Shown here one piece after another: positions 1 to 7,063 of a stretch of 8,273 bases of DNA (the first letter of the stretch is position 1; each line of letters opens with the position of its first letter). The DNA is taken from positions 1-8,273 of the forward strand of contig URQF01000059.1 of NCBI GenBank assembly GCA_900549915.1, read 5' to 3'. The DNA is from an uncultured Mollicutes bacterium (GTDB lineage Bacteria > Bacillota_I > Bacilli_A > RFN20 > CAG-288). The notes beneath the pieces were generated by a model. That model saw only the letters and a list, made by a program, of their open reading frames with translations. It had not been told where the DNA came from and searched no databases. The position numbers were made by a program, and so were the translations under genes.

Positions 1-201
1 GGGCAATTCATCCTGCCTGATTTCTTCTTTACAAATCTCATTGCTTTTTGCTAACTCTTTGATAATCCACTGGAAATCTTCAGCAAGCGAAAGCCTTATC
101 CTATGTGGATCATTGCTTGCACGGAAATAGGCAGATGGTTTCGGTCCAGGAAAAATCTTCTCAAATACCGGCTCATCAAAAACTGGGTGGTCATAAGACA
201 T
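1..201 (-). CDS. Unrecognised protein, N-terminal 67 residues (runs off left edge)
   Basis: The reading frame starts at an ATG at 201 and stays open to base 1, giving 67 codons with the 3' end missing. The start is chosen because an AGAAAGG ribosome binding site lies 8 nt upstream, at 216-210. The visible peptide begins MSYDHPVFDEPVFEKIFPGP and continues with a segment rich in charged residues (LAEDFQWIIKELAKSNEICK) that is probably helical. I see no signal peptide, membrane segment or known motif, and I do not recognise the family. In many Bacillota the gene after hemW is hrcA, but this N-terminus does not resemble the HrcA winged helix as I know it. It follows hemW in the same orientation after 130 nt, so it could share its transcript or have its own promoter. 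That it is coding is fairly likely; its function is unknown. Confidence 0.6.
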   Translation of the reverse strand, partial: MSYDHPVFDEPVFEKIFPGPKPSAYFRASNDPHRIRLSLAEDFQWIIKELAKSNEICKEEIRQDELP

Positions 202-331
202 AAATAAAACCTTTCTGATTAGCTCCATTCCTCTATTGGAAGTGAGGATAAATCGGTCCAAATAAATGAAAAAACATTTACCAGACAATTTGAATATATT
301 TTCAAAAAGAAGGAATAACAAGGGTAAGAGA
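202..331. other. Intergenic region between hemW and the left-edge ORF
   Basis: These 130 nt are the longest stretch without a gene. They contain one 6-bp inverted repeat (tttgaa at 289-294, ttcaaa at 301-306, 6-nt loop). It is entirely A/T apart from one G-C pair and is not followed by a T-run on the transcript, so it is a poor candidate for a terminator. I looked for a sigma-A type -35/-10 pair reading leftwards and found only weak matches. The only convincing signal is the ribosome binding site at 216-210. Confidence 0.5.
210..216 (-). promoter_or_regulatory. Ribosome binding site of the left-edge ORF
   Basis: AGAAAGG on the minus strand lies 8 nt before the ATG at 201. It decides the start of the partial ORF, because a further upstream in-frame start has no comparable site. 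Confidence 0.5.
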
Positions 332-1417
332 CTAAAAAAGCGAAAAAAGAAGGGAATCCATTACATAAAGATAATCCGGATTAATACGGAAAAAGTCTCC
401 TTCTATTTCAAAACATTCTTTATTCTCATCAATTTTTTGCCCGTATTTTTCTAAAAAACTTACATGGAATCTTTCTTGGTATTCGGATAAGGAAAAACCA
501 TCTCTTAAGCGTAAACCAAGCCTAAGGAATTCCCTTTCTTCATCTTCCTTAGTAATAACATCTTTTTGAAAAATACGCTTACCCAACAGATAATTTGTGA
601 GAGACTTTGTATTGGTATAGCGCAGGTTTCCAATATAACCACTGGCCCCAAGTCCGCAGGCGTAATATTGCTGATCATGCCAATAAGTTAGATTGTGCTT
701 AGACTCAAAACCAGGTTTTGAAAAATTAGAAACCTCATATCGATGAAATCCATTCTTTTCTAGTTCTGATACTATAAAATCATATTGCATTCGGTAGATG
801 TCATCTGAAACGGGGATTGTTTTTTGATTATGAAGAACTGTACCTTGCTCTATTTGTAAAGAATAGAAAGATAAATGCTTAACATTCTGATTTAAAGCGA
901 ATTGGATATCTTCTTTTAAATCCGTTAAGGATTCTCCACTGACACCATAAATAAAATCCAGATTTATATTATCAATATTATGTTTCTTTAAGTTGGAGAC
1001 GGCAGCTAGAGCCTGTTCTGATGTATGATTTCTCCCAAGATAAGAAAGAGTAGTAGGATTTGTTGACTCTACACCAAGAGAGACACGATTAACACCATAT
1101 CTACTCCTTATGGCAGCTTTTTCTTCCGTCCTAGATTCCGGATTAGCTTCTATTGTGAATTCTTTCACCGTTGAAAAATAAGGGGATAAATAAGAGAGGA
1201 GCTTTTCAAGTAATGGAGTCGAAAGAACGCTTGGAGTTCCTCCGCCAATATAGATTGTTTTTAAAGAATTCACTGGAATATGATAGGAATCAATTTCTCT
1301 AATCAATTCCGGAATATATTTTTCTTCTAGTTCCTTCTGGTGAAAGACCTTCGGAAAATCACAATAGGAACAGATTCTGGTACAAAAAGGGATGTGAAGG
1401 TATAGGGATGAAATCAT
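332..1417 (-). CDS. hemW: HemW-type radical SAM haem chaperone
   Basis: A 361-residue protein close to the usual HemW length of about 370-380. HemW is a cytoplasmic radical SAM protein that binds haem and passes it to target proteins; it was long misannotated as coproporphyrinogen III oxidase (HemN). The 4Fe-4S ligands are C12, C16 and C19 in CTRICSYCDF, a CX3CX2C motif followed by DF. This is the HemW pattern and lacks HemN's fourth cysteine. The SAM-binding YIGGGTPS is at 56-63, TIEANPES at 88-95, and SLGVES and NINLDFIYGV follow. The C-terminal HemW domain is marked by EREFLRLGLRLRDGFSL. The ATG at 1417 overlaps the TGA of the upstream gene (ATGA), which implies translational coupling. The stop is TAG. 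HemW is known to differ from HemN by sequence; that this protein delivers haem here is inferred from the family. Confidence 0.93.
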   Translation of the reverse strand: MISSLYLHIPFCTRICSYCDFPKVFHQKELEEKYIPELIREIDSYHIPVNSLKTIYIGGGTPSVLSTPLLEKLLSYLSPYFSTVKEFTIEANPESRTEEKAAIRSRYGVNRVSLGVESTNPTTLSYLGRNHTSEQALAAVSNLKKHNIDNINLDFIYGVSGESLTDLKEDIQFALNQNVKHLSFYSLQIEQGTVLHNQKTIPVSDDIYRMQYDFIVSELEKNGFHRYEVSNFSKPGFESKHNLTYWHDQQYYACGLGASGYIGNLRYTNTKSLTNYLLGKRIFQKDVITKEDEEREFLRLGLRLRDGFSLSEYQERFHVSFLEKYGQKIDENKECFEIEGDFFRINPDYLYVMDSLLFSLF

Positions 1418-2721
1418 TTGTTTTCGTGACCACCCATAGGAATAGGGGTATAGACAAACTTTTTACCAAGCAGTTCTTTTTTATAGAAGCCGCGCTGAGC
1501 GAGTCCTTCCATAGAGGTGCGCGCTGTTTCATAGACAGTATCCTCACAGCGTTTGAATTGTTCAATGGTATAGTGAAGGCCTATCGTACAATGTCCAGCA
1601 TAAAAATGAGCTTGCTTCTTTTTCAAGTAAGGATAAACCTGTCGTAGATTTCTGGCGGTCTCTTCGATTTCAATCGCGTTTTTGCCTTTGGGGAAGAAAG
1701 GAAGAGCTTGACTATTGCTTAAAGAATCAACTGGAATATCTGCGGAATTAGAAACGTTACTTTCTTTGTCATCTACATTTGAAGAAACGGAGGAGATTAA
1801 TTTATTCCTCAGCTCATGATTTGTATCTTGAATATGAGCCCTGTAATTTAAGGCAGGTAAGAGAAAATAAGTTAAGTCCAAAGTACTTTCGCAAGTCTTC
1901 CTTCTTTGGAAGTCTTTGCTAAATGCAACACTCTCGAAGTCGAGAGCATACCCAGTCAATCCTAATCCCGATGTTGATAAAAAAGCCTTTGCCGCTAAAG
2001 CAGCTGTCTCTTCATTGAAATAAGAATACGGACGAACGGAAAAGAAAAAGTAAATCCTCCCAAGAGGTTTTAAAAGAAGAGGAATAGAATCCTGGTTTAG
2101 AAAAGCCCTTAAAGAGGAAAAGGCATTTGAAATTTTTTCGGTTGGATAATCCGCTAAGGTGTTATACAAATCCTGAGATGGCTTATCACGAAGAGAAGGA
2201 CTATCATTCTCTTCTTTTCCCAAAAGGTTGTTATTGATACGATGAATCGATTCTATTGAAAAACAAGATTCATTACATCCCTTTTGGAAAGCCTCAGCGT
2301 ATGCCTGAATTAAAAACAGGGAAGAGGAAAGAGATTCGGCACTGCCACTTGCAATGGAATCTAAAGTAGAGTTCGTAATGTTAATTCCATTTTTCTTGGC
2401 AGTAAGACTAAGAGCATTCTTTTCCCTGAAAAAGCGGAATTGATCTTGGACTTCTTTTTCACAGGAGAAAAGGACTAACTTATCGTTCCTAAGCTTCCTT
2501 TGTAAATCATATGCAAGCGATAAGATTTTTTTCGTTAGGCAGATTTGGTAATGTACTCCCTCGCAGTTTGGGAGTTCGCTTTCTTCATTGAAAAAAGAGC
2601 GATAGGAAAGAACTTTGCTCCAGACCGAAGAAATATCATCGACATTATAGATACTTCGTACTTCATCTTTTCGAGCATAATTATCATCGGTAAATTTCTT
2701 TCCTTCGTCGTTGTGAATCAC
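1414..2721 (-). CDS. Degenerate Fic-like protein with C-terminal winged helix
   Basis: A 435-residue protein with no signal peptide or membrane segment. Residues 130-250 look like a Fic fold: the paired helices SSSLFLIQAYAEAF and FSIESIHRINNNLLG, then EKISNAFSSLRAFLNQ and a hydrophobic helix leading to RPYSYFNEE at 230-238. That last segment aligns with the Fic active-site loop HPFx(D/E)GNGR but lacks the catalytic histidine, the acidic residue and the GNGR glycines and arginine, so AMP transfer is unlikely. Residues 306-345 form a Ser/Asn/Asp-rich linker. Residues 380-426 resemble the winged helix at the end of many Fic proteins (YETARTSMEGLAQRGF, then GKKFVYTPIP), suggesting DNA binding or self-regulation. 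The GTG start at 2721 is supported by a strong GAGGAGG. The gene sits 43 nt after lepA and overlaps hemW by 4 nt. The Fic assignment comes from pattern recognition and is moderate at best; that the ORF is a real gene is much surer. Confidence 0.6.
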   Translation of the reverse strand: MIHNDEGKKFTDDNYARKDEVRSIYNVDDISSVWSKVLSYRSFFNEESELPNCEGVHYQICLTKKILSLAYDLQRKLRNDKLVLFSCEKEVQDQFRFFREKNALSLTAKKNGINITNSTLDSIASGSAESLSSSLFLIQAYAEAFQKGCNESCFSIESIHRINNNLLGKEENDSPSLRDKPSQDLYNTLADYPTEKISNAFSSLRAFLNQDSIPLLLKPLGRIYFFFSVRPYSYFNEETAALAAKAFLSTSGLGLTGYALDFESVAFSKDFQRRKTCESTLDLTYFLLPALNYRAHIQDTNHELRNKLISSVSSNVDDKESNVSNSADIPVDSLSNSQALPFFPKGKNAIEIEETARNLRQVYPYLKKKQAHFYAGHCTIGLHYTIEQFKRCEDTVYETARTSMEGLAQRGFYKKELLGKKFVYTPIPMGGHENK

Positions 2722-2726
2722 AATAG

Positions 2727-2733
2727 CCTCCTC
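2727..2733 (-). promoter_or_regulatory. Strong ribosome binding site for the Fic-like gene
   Basis: GAGGAGG on the minus strand, 5 nt before the GTG at 2721. It is the best Shine-Dalgarno match I saw at a gene start in this window and fixes the non-ATG start. It lies in the 43-nt gap after lepA, so translation of the Fic-like gene can begin independently of lepA. Confidence 0.75.
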
Positions 2734-2764
2734 ACAAATGAAATTTTAACACAGCTTTGCTGAA

Positions 2765-4585
2765 TTACTTAATATTTCCTTCATCGACCGTAAGAATGGC
2801 AATAAAGGCTTCCTGAGGAACTTGAACCTTTCCAAATTCCTTCCTTCGCTTTTTGCCGGCTTTCTGTTTTTCCAAAAGCTTCTTTTTTCGGGAAATATCA
2901 CCACCATAGCATTTTGCAAGAACGTCCTTGCGAACGGCCTTGATGTCACTTCGCGCAATGATTCTCCCACCAAGACAGGCTTGGACAGGAATTTCAAATT
3001 GCTGTTTAGGAATTACGTCTTTCAGTTTATCGACTGTAGCACGAGCGCGCGGATAAGCTGTTCCGGAAAAAACAACCGTTGTAAGAGCATCAACCGCTTC
3101 TCCGTTCAGAAGAATATCCATTCGCTCAACATCGCTTTGCTCATAGCCAATCAGTTCGTAGTCAAGAGAGGCGTATCCTTGTGAAACTGATTTTAATCGG
3201 TCAAAGAAATCAAAAACGATTTCACTAAGAGGCATCTTATATTGGAGTTCTACACGTGTTTCATCAATGTAGACCCTGTTGTTATATTGACCACGTCGAT
3301 TCTGACAGAGAGTCATTATGTTTCCGACAAATGTCTTTGGTGTCCTGATTTTTACATCTGCAAAGGGCTCAAATGTCTGCTTTATTTTTGTACGATCTCG
3401 AGGAAAGTCGGCCGGATTTGATATCCACTCAGTAGTTCCGTCTGTCCTTCTAACTTCGTAAACGACAGAAGGAGCAGTTGCCATAATATCTAATCCGAAT
3501 TCGTTTTCCAAACGCTCTTGAATGACTTCCAGATGCAGGAGACCTAAAAAGCCGCAACGGAAACCAGAACCTAAAGCAATAGAGGTTTCCGGTTCATAGA
3601 CAAGGGAAGCATCGTTGAGAGAAAGCTTATCGAGAGCATTATGAAGGTTTTCGAAATCTTTGTTGTCACTTGGATAAAAACCTGCATAAACCATTGGCTG
3701 TGTCTTGCGGAAGCCTTTCAATGGTTTCTCCGTTGGATTCTCATCTAGTGTGATTGTATCACCGACTTGAATATCTTTGATATTCTTGATGGAAGCAGCA
3801 AGGAAGCCGACCTCTCCGGCTTTCAGAGAAGAAACTTTGTTTTCTTTTGGGGTACGTATTCCAAGTTCTGTAACCTGGAATACTTGATTTGTACTCCTAA
3901 GCCGGATTTTACTGCCAACAGAAACTTGACCATCGAAGACGCGGATTAAAACCACTACACCTCGATACGGGTCAAACTTTGAGTCGAAAATCAAAGCTTT
4001 TAAAGGTTTATTAGGATCACCGCTAGGAGCTGGCAAATCGTTAACGATATGTTCAAGAAGAGAATCCACCCCTTGACCAGTTTTCGCAGAGACCATGACA
4101 CAACTGTCTGGATCAAGCTGAAGAGTATCGATTAATTCGAGTTGACAACGTTCCACATCCGATGATGGCAAATCGATTTTATTGATGACAGGAAGTAGCT
4201 TGAGATGGTTATCGATGGCAAGGTAACCATTTGCTAAAGTCTGCGCCTGAACACCCTGCGTTGCATCAATAACAAGTAATGCACCTTCGCATGCACTTAA
4301 AGAACGACTTACTTCATACGTGAAGTCGACATGGCCAGGAGTGTCAATTAAATTGAAAAGATACTCCTCACCATTCTTTGCTTTATAGGTAACATTGACA
4401 GCATTTAGTTTGACTGTGATACCGCGCTCACGCTCCACAGACCTGTCATCTAGCAACTGAGGAAGAAGCTCACGCTGACTTACTGCACCAGTTTTTTCAA
4501 GAATACGATCGCAAAGGGTAGACTTGCCATGGTCAATATGAGCGACAACACAGAAATTGCGAATATGGTTCTGATCAAAATCCAT
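2765..4585 (-). CDS. lepA: Elongation factor 4 (LepA), ribosome back-translocase GTPase
   Basis: A 606-residue protein, full length for LepA (about 600). LepA is a translational GTPase that binds ribosomes, promotes back-translocation and acts in stress and 30S maturation. Motifs in order: G1 AHIDHGKS at 15-22, ERERGITVK at 51-59, G3 DTPGHVDF at 81-88 with the catalytic histidine H85, G4 NKID at 135-138, and G5 SAKTGQG at 166-172. The LepA-specific GFRCGFLGLLHLEVIQERLE follows, and the C-terminal domain ends with GKKRRKEFGKVQVPQEAF, characteristic of LepA and absent from EF-G. The ATG lies 2 nt behind the helicase stop (TAA TT ATG), with AGGA inside the end of the helicase gene as ribosome binding site, so the two are probably cotranscribed. 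The stop is TAA. There is no disruption and no internal UGA in 606 codons. Confidence 0.97.
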   Translation of the reverse strand: MDFDQNHIRNFCVVAHIDHGKSTLCDRILEKTGAVSQRELLPQLLDDRSVERERGITVKLNAVNVTYKAKNGEEYLFNLIDTPGHVDFTYEVSRSLSACEGALLVIDATQGVQAQTLANGYLAIDNHLKLLPVINKIDLPSSDVERCQLELIDTLQLDPDSCVMVSAKTGQGVDSLLEHIVNDLPAPSGDPNKPLKALIFDSKFDPYRGVVVLIRVFDGQVSVGSKIRLRSTNQVFQVTELGIRTPKENKVSSLKAGEVGFLAASIKNIKDIQVGDTITLDENPTEKPLKGFRKTQPMVYAGFYPSDNKDFENLHNALDKLSLNDASLVYEPETSIALGSGFRCGFLGLLHLEVIQERLENEFGLDIMATAPSVVYEVRRTDGTTEWISNPADFPRDRTKIKQTFEPFADVKIRTPKTFVGNIMTLCQNRRGQYNNRVYIDETRVELQYKMPLSEIVFDFFDRLKSVSQGYASLDYELIGYEQSDVERMDILLNGEAVDALTTVVFSGTAYPRARATVDKLKDVIPKQQFEIPVQACLGGRIIARSDIKAVRKDVLAKCYGGDISRKKKLLEKQKAGKKRRKEFGKVQVPQEAFIAILTVDEGNIK

Positions 4586-4587
4586 AA

Positions 4588-6333
4588 TTATTCATCCTTC
4601 CAGAAGAGACTGAGTATCCGTTTAAGCTGTGAAGGCGAAAAAAGATAAATAGTATCTTCGTAATTTTCTTTCCTAATTGTTCGATAAGGTTCTTGCCGGA
4701 AGCGAGAATCAATAAAGAGAACAAATCCACGATCTTCTTCGCTTCGGATAACACGGCCAGCTGCTTGAAGAATTCTGTTGATTCCAGGATACCTGTAAGC
4801 ATAAGCGTACCCTTTTCGGGAAGCTCCGCCGTCATCTTTATCATAATAGTCCTTAATTCGGTCTTGTTCAAAGTTAATTTTCGCAATACCGGCAGATATG
4901 ATTATACTTCCGATAAGACGATTTCCGACAAGATCCACCCCTTCATTGAAAGAACCTCCTAAAACAAGAAGACCGATTGAAGAAACTTCTGTTTGATCTT
5001 TGAAATGAGATAAAAAATCTTTTTGGGCATTATCATCCCTTCCGGGAGATTGACAGAAGAGATTAATATTGTCATTATCTTCATCTTCAGCAAACCTGTT
5101 CTGAAGCTTTGACAAATATTCAAAGGAAGGGCAAAAAATAAAATAATTTCCCTTCTTGGCATTAATAGCAGTTTTAATGAGTTCGTAGACATTCACGATG
5201 GTGCGTGAACGATCTTTGTAATAGAGCGAAATTTGTGAGTCAATCCTGATTTTTCGGTTTTCCTTAGGGAATGGGGATGGGAGTACAAGAAGAGAGCTCG
5301 TATCATTTTTGTCACCGCCAAGAAGTTCCCTGTAGTAATCCTTAGGTGACAAAGTGGCAGAAAAGAAAACACATGCTGAAAACCTATTGTTCCCAGATTT
5401 GATAAGAGGAGAACTATCCAAATTACAGATACGTATAGAAAATGCTACTCCATCATCTCCAACACGTACATAGCATAGAAAGACATTTTCCATTCCATCT
5501 GACTTCCTTAGTTCTGCTAAAAATGCAAAAGAGTTCAATGCGTAAAAGAACTCCATCCTCTCATCGGTCAATAAATGAATATGGTTTTTCCTTAAGGACT
5601 TCCTGTCCGATAAAATATCATTCATTGATGACAAAATATCCTCAGGTAGATGCTGCAAGACTTGCAAAGAGTGATTCTTGACGTTCTCGTCATCGATATC
5701 AATTGGAATAGCGTCAAGCAGCTTCCTGCAGCTTTTCAAATCTGATTTGAGAACACGAAATTCTTTTCGACTACAGAAAGAAATCCTTTTAGCAAAAAAA
5801 GAATAAGACAATTCCCTTGAATACCTTTTCCGAACACGATTAGGAAGATTATGGCATTCATCAACTGCAAGGTATGTTTTTTTCCTCGGCAAATTCTCTT
5901 CTCGTAAACCTAATCGGTCTGTAAAGTCATAAACATAAGTGTAATCACAGATAAGAAAATCCATGTAGTTAGCAAGATCATGTTGGAGCTGGAAAGGACA
6001 CCTTTGATGATGATAGGCGATTTCCTCAATTGTCTTTCGGTCAAAGACATCATATCGATACAATGAATCGAAAACTACGTCGAGCAATTTGTCATAATAG
6101 TGAACAGCAAAGGGACACTCATCTGGATTACAATGACCCTTTTTATCGTTAAAACAGATATTGCCCTTGCTAGTGAAAGCAATTGCCTTAAGCTTAATGC
6201 CTTGCTTTATAAACAAGTTTAAAGAGTCCATGGCTACTTGTTTAATTGAATTCTTGCTAGTCAGATAAAAGCAGCGCTCTGCATCCCCTTCTTTAAACTT
6301 TCCCCTCATAGAATAAAGGACAAAAATTGTCTT
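4588..6333 (-). CDS. DinG/XPD-like superfamily 2 helicase, C-terminal part of UGA-split gene
   Basis: This is the helicase portion of the gene that begins at 7002, in the same frame, downstream of the UGA at 6336-6334. In the numbering of the full 804-codon protein it covers residues 224-804. It begins KT, the end of Walker A. Four cysteines suited to an XPD-type 4Fe-4S cluster follow: C283 in ICFND, C291 in GHC, C296 in ECPF and C335 in RCPFQ. The CDYTYVYD segment comes next, then the Walker B box DECH at 381-384 (DEAH in most relatives). Motif V is near GSFNEGVDLVG and motif VI is QAAGRVIR at 746-753. Such enzymes unwind DNA 5' to 3' using ATP. The first ATG in this part, at 6309, has no ribosome binding site and lies after Walker A, so a protein from it could not bind ATP normally. 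No other disruption is visible. The stop is TAA, 2 nt from lepA. Confidence 0.85.
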   Translation of the reverse strand, partial: KTIFVLYSMRGKFKEGDAERCFYLTSKNSIKQVAMDSLNLFIKQGIKLKAIAFTSKGNICFNDKKGHCNPDECPFAVHYYDKLLDVVFDSLYRYDVFDRKTIEEIAYHHQRCPFQLQHDLANYMDFLICDYTYVYDFTDRLGLREENLPRKKTYLAVDECHNLPNRVRKRYSRELSYSFFAKRISFCSRKEFRVLKSDLKSCRKLLDAIPIDIDDENVKNHSLQVLQHLPEDILSSMNDILSDRKSLRKNHIHLLTDERMEFFYALNSFAFLAELRKSDGMENVFLCYVRVGDDGVAFSIRICNLDSSPLIKSGNNRFSACVFFSATLSPKDYYRELLGGDKNDTSSLLVLPSPFPKENRKIRIDSQISLYYKDRSRTIVNVYELIKTAINAKKGNYFIFCPSFEYLSKLQNRFAEDEDNDNINLFCQSPGRDDNAQKDFLSHFKDQTEVSSIGLLVLGGSFNEGVDLVGNRLIGSIIISAGIAKINFEQDRIKDYYDKDDGGASRKGYAYAYRYPGINRILQAAGRVIRSEEDRGFVLFIDSRFRQEPYRTIRKENYEDTIYLFSPSQLKRILSLFWKDE

Positions 6334-6336
6334 TCA
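6334..6336 (-). other. In-frame UGA at the Walker A glycine
   Basis: Reading leftwards, the codons are TCT ACA GGA ATC TGA AAG ACA ATT: STGI, stop, KTI. The DinG/XPD family has a glycine at this place (TGxGKT). One base change, GGA to TGA, explains it, and the frame continues unchanged for 581 further codons. This separates the nuclease segment from the helicase segment of what is otherwise one complete 804-codon gene at 7002-4588. Recent nonsense mutation, base-call error and recoding all fit the sequence; the first two are more likely. Confidence 0.9.
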
Positions 6337-7002
6337 GATTCCTGTAGAAAAATAAATAAAAACCTGTTTTCCTTCGTCAAAGGAATTCTTTACATACTGA
6401 ATCCTTTTCTCTTGCCCAGGACGAAAACCGCGAAACGGGAAGGATAAATCTTTCCTTGACTCATCTCTCTCAATCTTCCTTTTTCTAATCTTACTAAGGT
6501 ATTCATAATATTGGAAAATGATTCCTTTGACAAACTGATCAAGCTCTGAAAAAGAATAAGTATTCACAATTCTTTTCTGAATATGGTAGTCAGTTTGTTT
6601 AATGTATGTGAGTTGAATTTCAATAAGTTTGATATTGTTTTGGTGGCAAAACCTATATGCATAGAACCTAGCCTGTCCAAGATGCCACCCAGAATGATCT
6701 TTTGAAAATTCATCCAAATCAGCAACGGTAGTTTTGATTTCATCAATCGTGTACGATCCATCAGAATGAGTAATCAAACCATCAGCTTTTCCCGAAACAT
6801 GAAAAATAAAGTCTTTATATTGAAAAGTGTCTTTCAATGGTACTTCTGAGTGATAATCATCGCCTTGCTGACTTTGATGAAACTGATGAAGCCGAGTTCC
6901 TTCAAGCCTGGAAGATTGATTGAAAATACGGGTATCTAAATGGCCGGTTCTTAATAAGACATCAACAATGTCGTGAACAGAGAGAAAATATTCTTGTGCC
7001 AT
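6334..7002 (-). CDS. RecB/Cas4-type PD-(D/E)XK nuclease domain, N-terminal part of UGA-split DinG-like gene
   Basis: The 222 codons before the UGA encode the nuclease domain that precedes the helicase in Bacillota DinG-like proteins. The catalytic set is complete: H39 in EGTRLH, D74 in GKADG, E88 and K90 in IDEIKTT, and the RecB-family QxxxY motif as Q110-Y114 in GQARFY. FRGFRPGQEKR near residues 192-202 is the helicase Q-motif region, and the frame then reaches STGI, the first half of Walker A. The N-terminus EYFLSVHDIVDVLLRTG fits the family start, which supports the ATG at 7002, although no good Shine-Dalgarno lies at the right distance (AAGGGG is 18 nt away). If the UGA is a true stop, the product is a stand-alone nuclease with a short tail and no motor. 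The likely role is DNA repair or processing, inferred from the family. It follows the Sel1-like gene after 61 nt. Confidence 0.85.
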   Translation of the reverse strand: MAQEYFLSVHDIVDVLLRTGHLDTRIFNQSSRLEGTRLHQFHQSQQGDDYHSEVPLKDTFQYKDFIFHVSGKADGLITHSDGSYTIDEIKTTVADLDEFSKDHSGWHLGQARFYAYRFCHQNNIKLIEIQLTYIKQTDYHIQKRIVNTYSFSELDQFVKGIIFQYYEYLSKIRKRKIERDESRKDLSFPFRGFRPGQEKRIQYVKNSFDEGKQVFIYFSTGI

Positions 7003-7063
7003 ACCATTATTTTACAACAACCCCTTGCGATTATGGATGAAAATCAATAGTCCAATCCATCTA
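7003..7063. other. Gap between the Sel1-like gene and the nuclease-helicase gene
   Basis: Sixty-one nt. It opens with a TAG at 7063-7061 directly behind the TGA stop of the Sel1-like gene, making tandem stops. A TAAAAT at 7014-7009 resembles a -10 box but has no -35 partner at normal spacing and lies too close to the ATG at 7002. AAGGGG at 7026-7021 is too far from that ATG for a normal ribosome binding site. I see no terminator hairpin, so cotranscription of the two genes is possible. Confidence 0.4.

Noticed and set aside
289..306. Inverted repeat after hemW as an intrinsic terminator.
   Set aside because: The stem is almost all A-T and no T-run follows on the transcript.
266..454. Plus-strand ORF of 62 codons, Lys-rich.
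   Set aside because: It overlaps the 3' end of hemW in antisense, has a low-complexity composition and no recognisable features.
2822..3184. Plus-strand ORF of 120 codons.
   Set aside because: It lies wholly antisense to the conserved C-terminal region of lepA and is explained as a shadow of that gene.
4588..6309. Helicase part as an independent gene starting at the ATG at 6309.
   Set aside because: No ribosome binding site precedes it, the start lies after Walker A, and the frame is continuous with the upstream nuclease segment across the UGA.
6319..6331. Small stem-loop (GACAA, 3-nt loop, TTGTC on the coding strand) two bases after the UGA, as a possible recoding signal.
   Set aside because: Five mostly A-T pairs, too close to the UGA and too small to resemble a bacterial SECIS element. 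The expected residue is a Walker A glycine, which selenocysteine would not sensibly replace.
6310..6340. Frameshift as the cause of the split helicase.
   Set aside because: Both halves are in the same frame; only one stop codon separates them, with no insertion or deletion needed.
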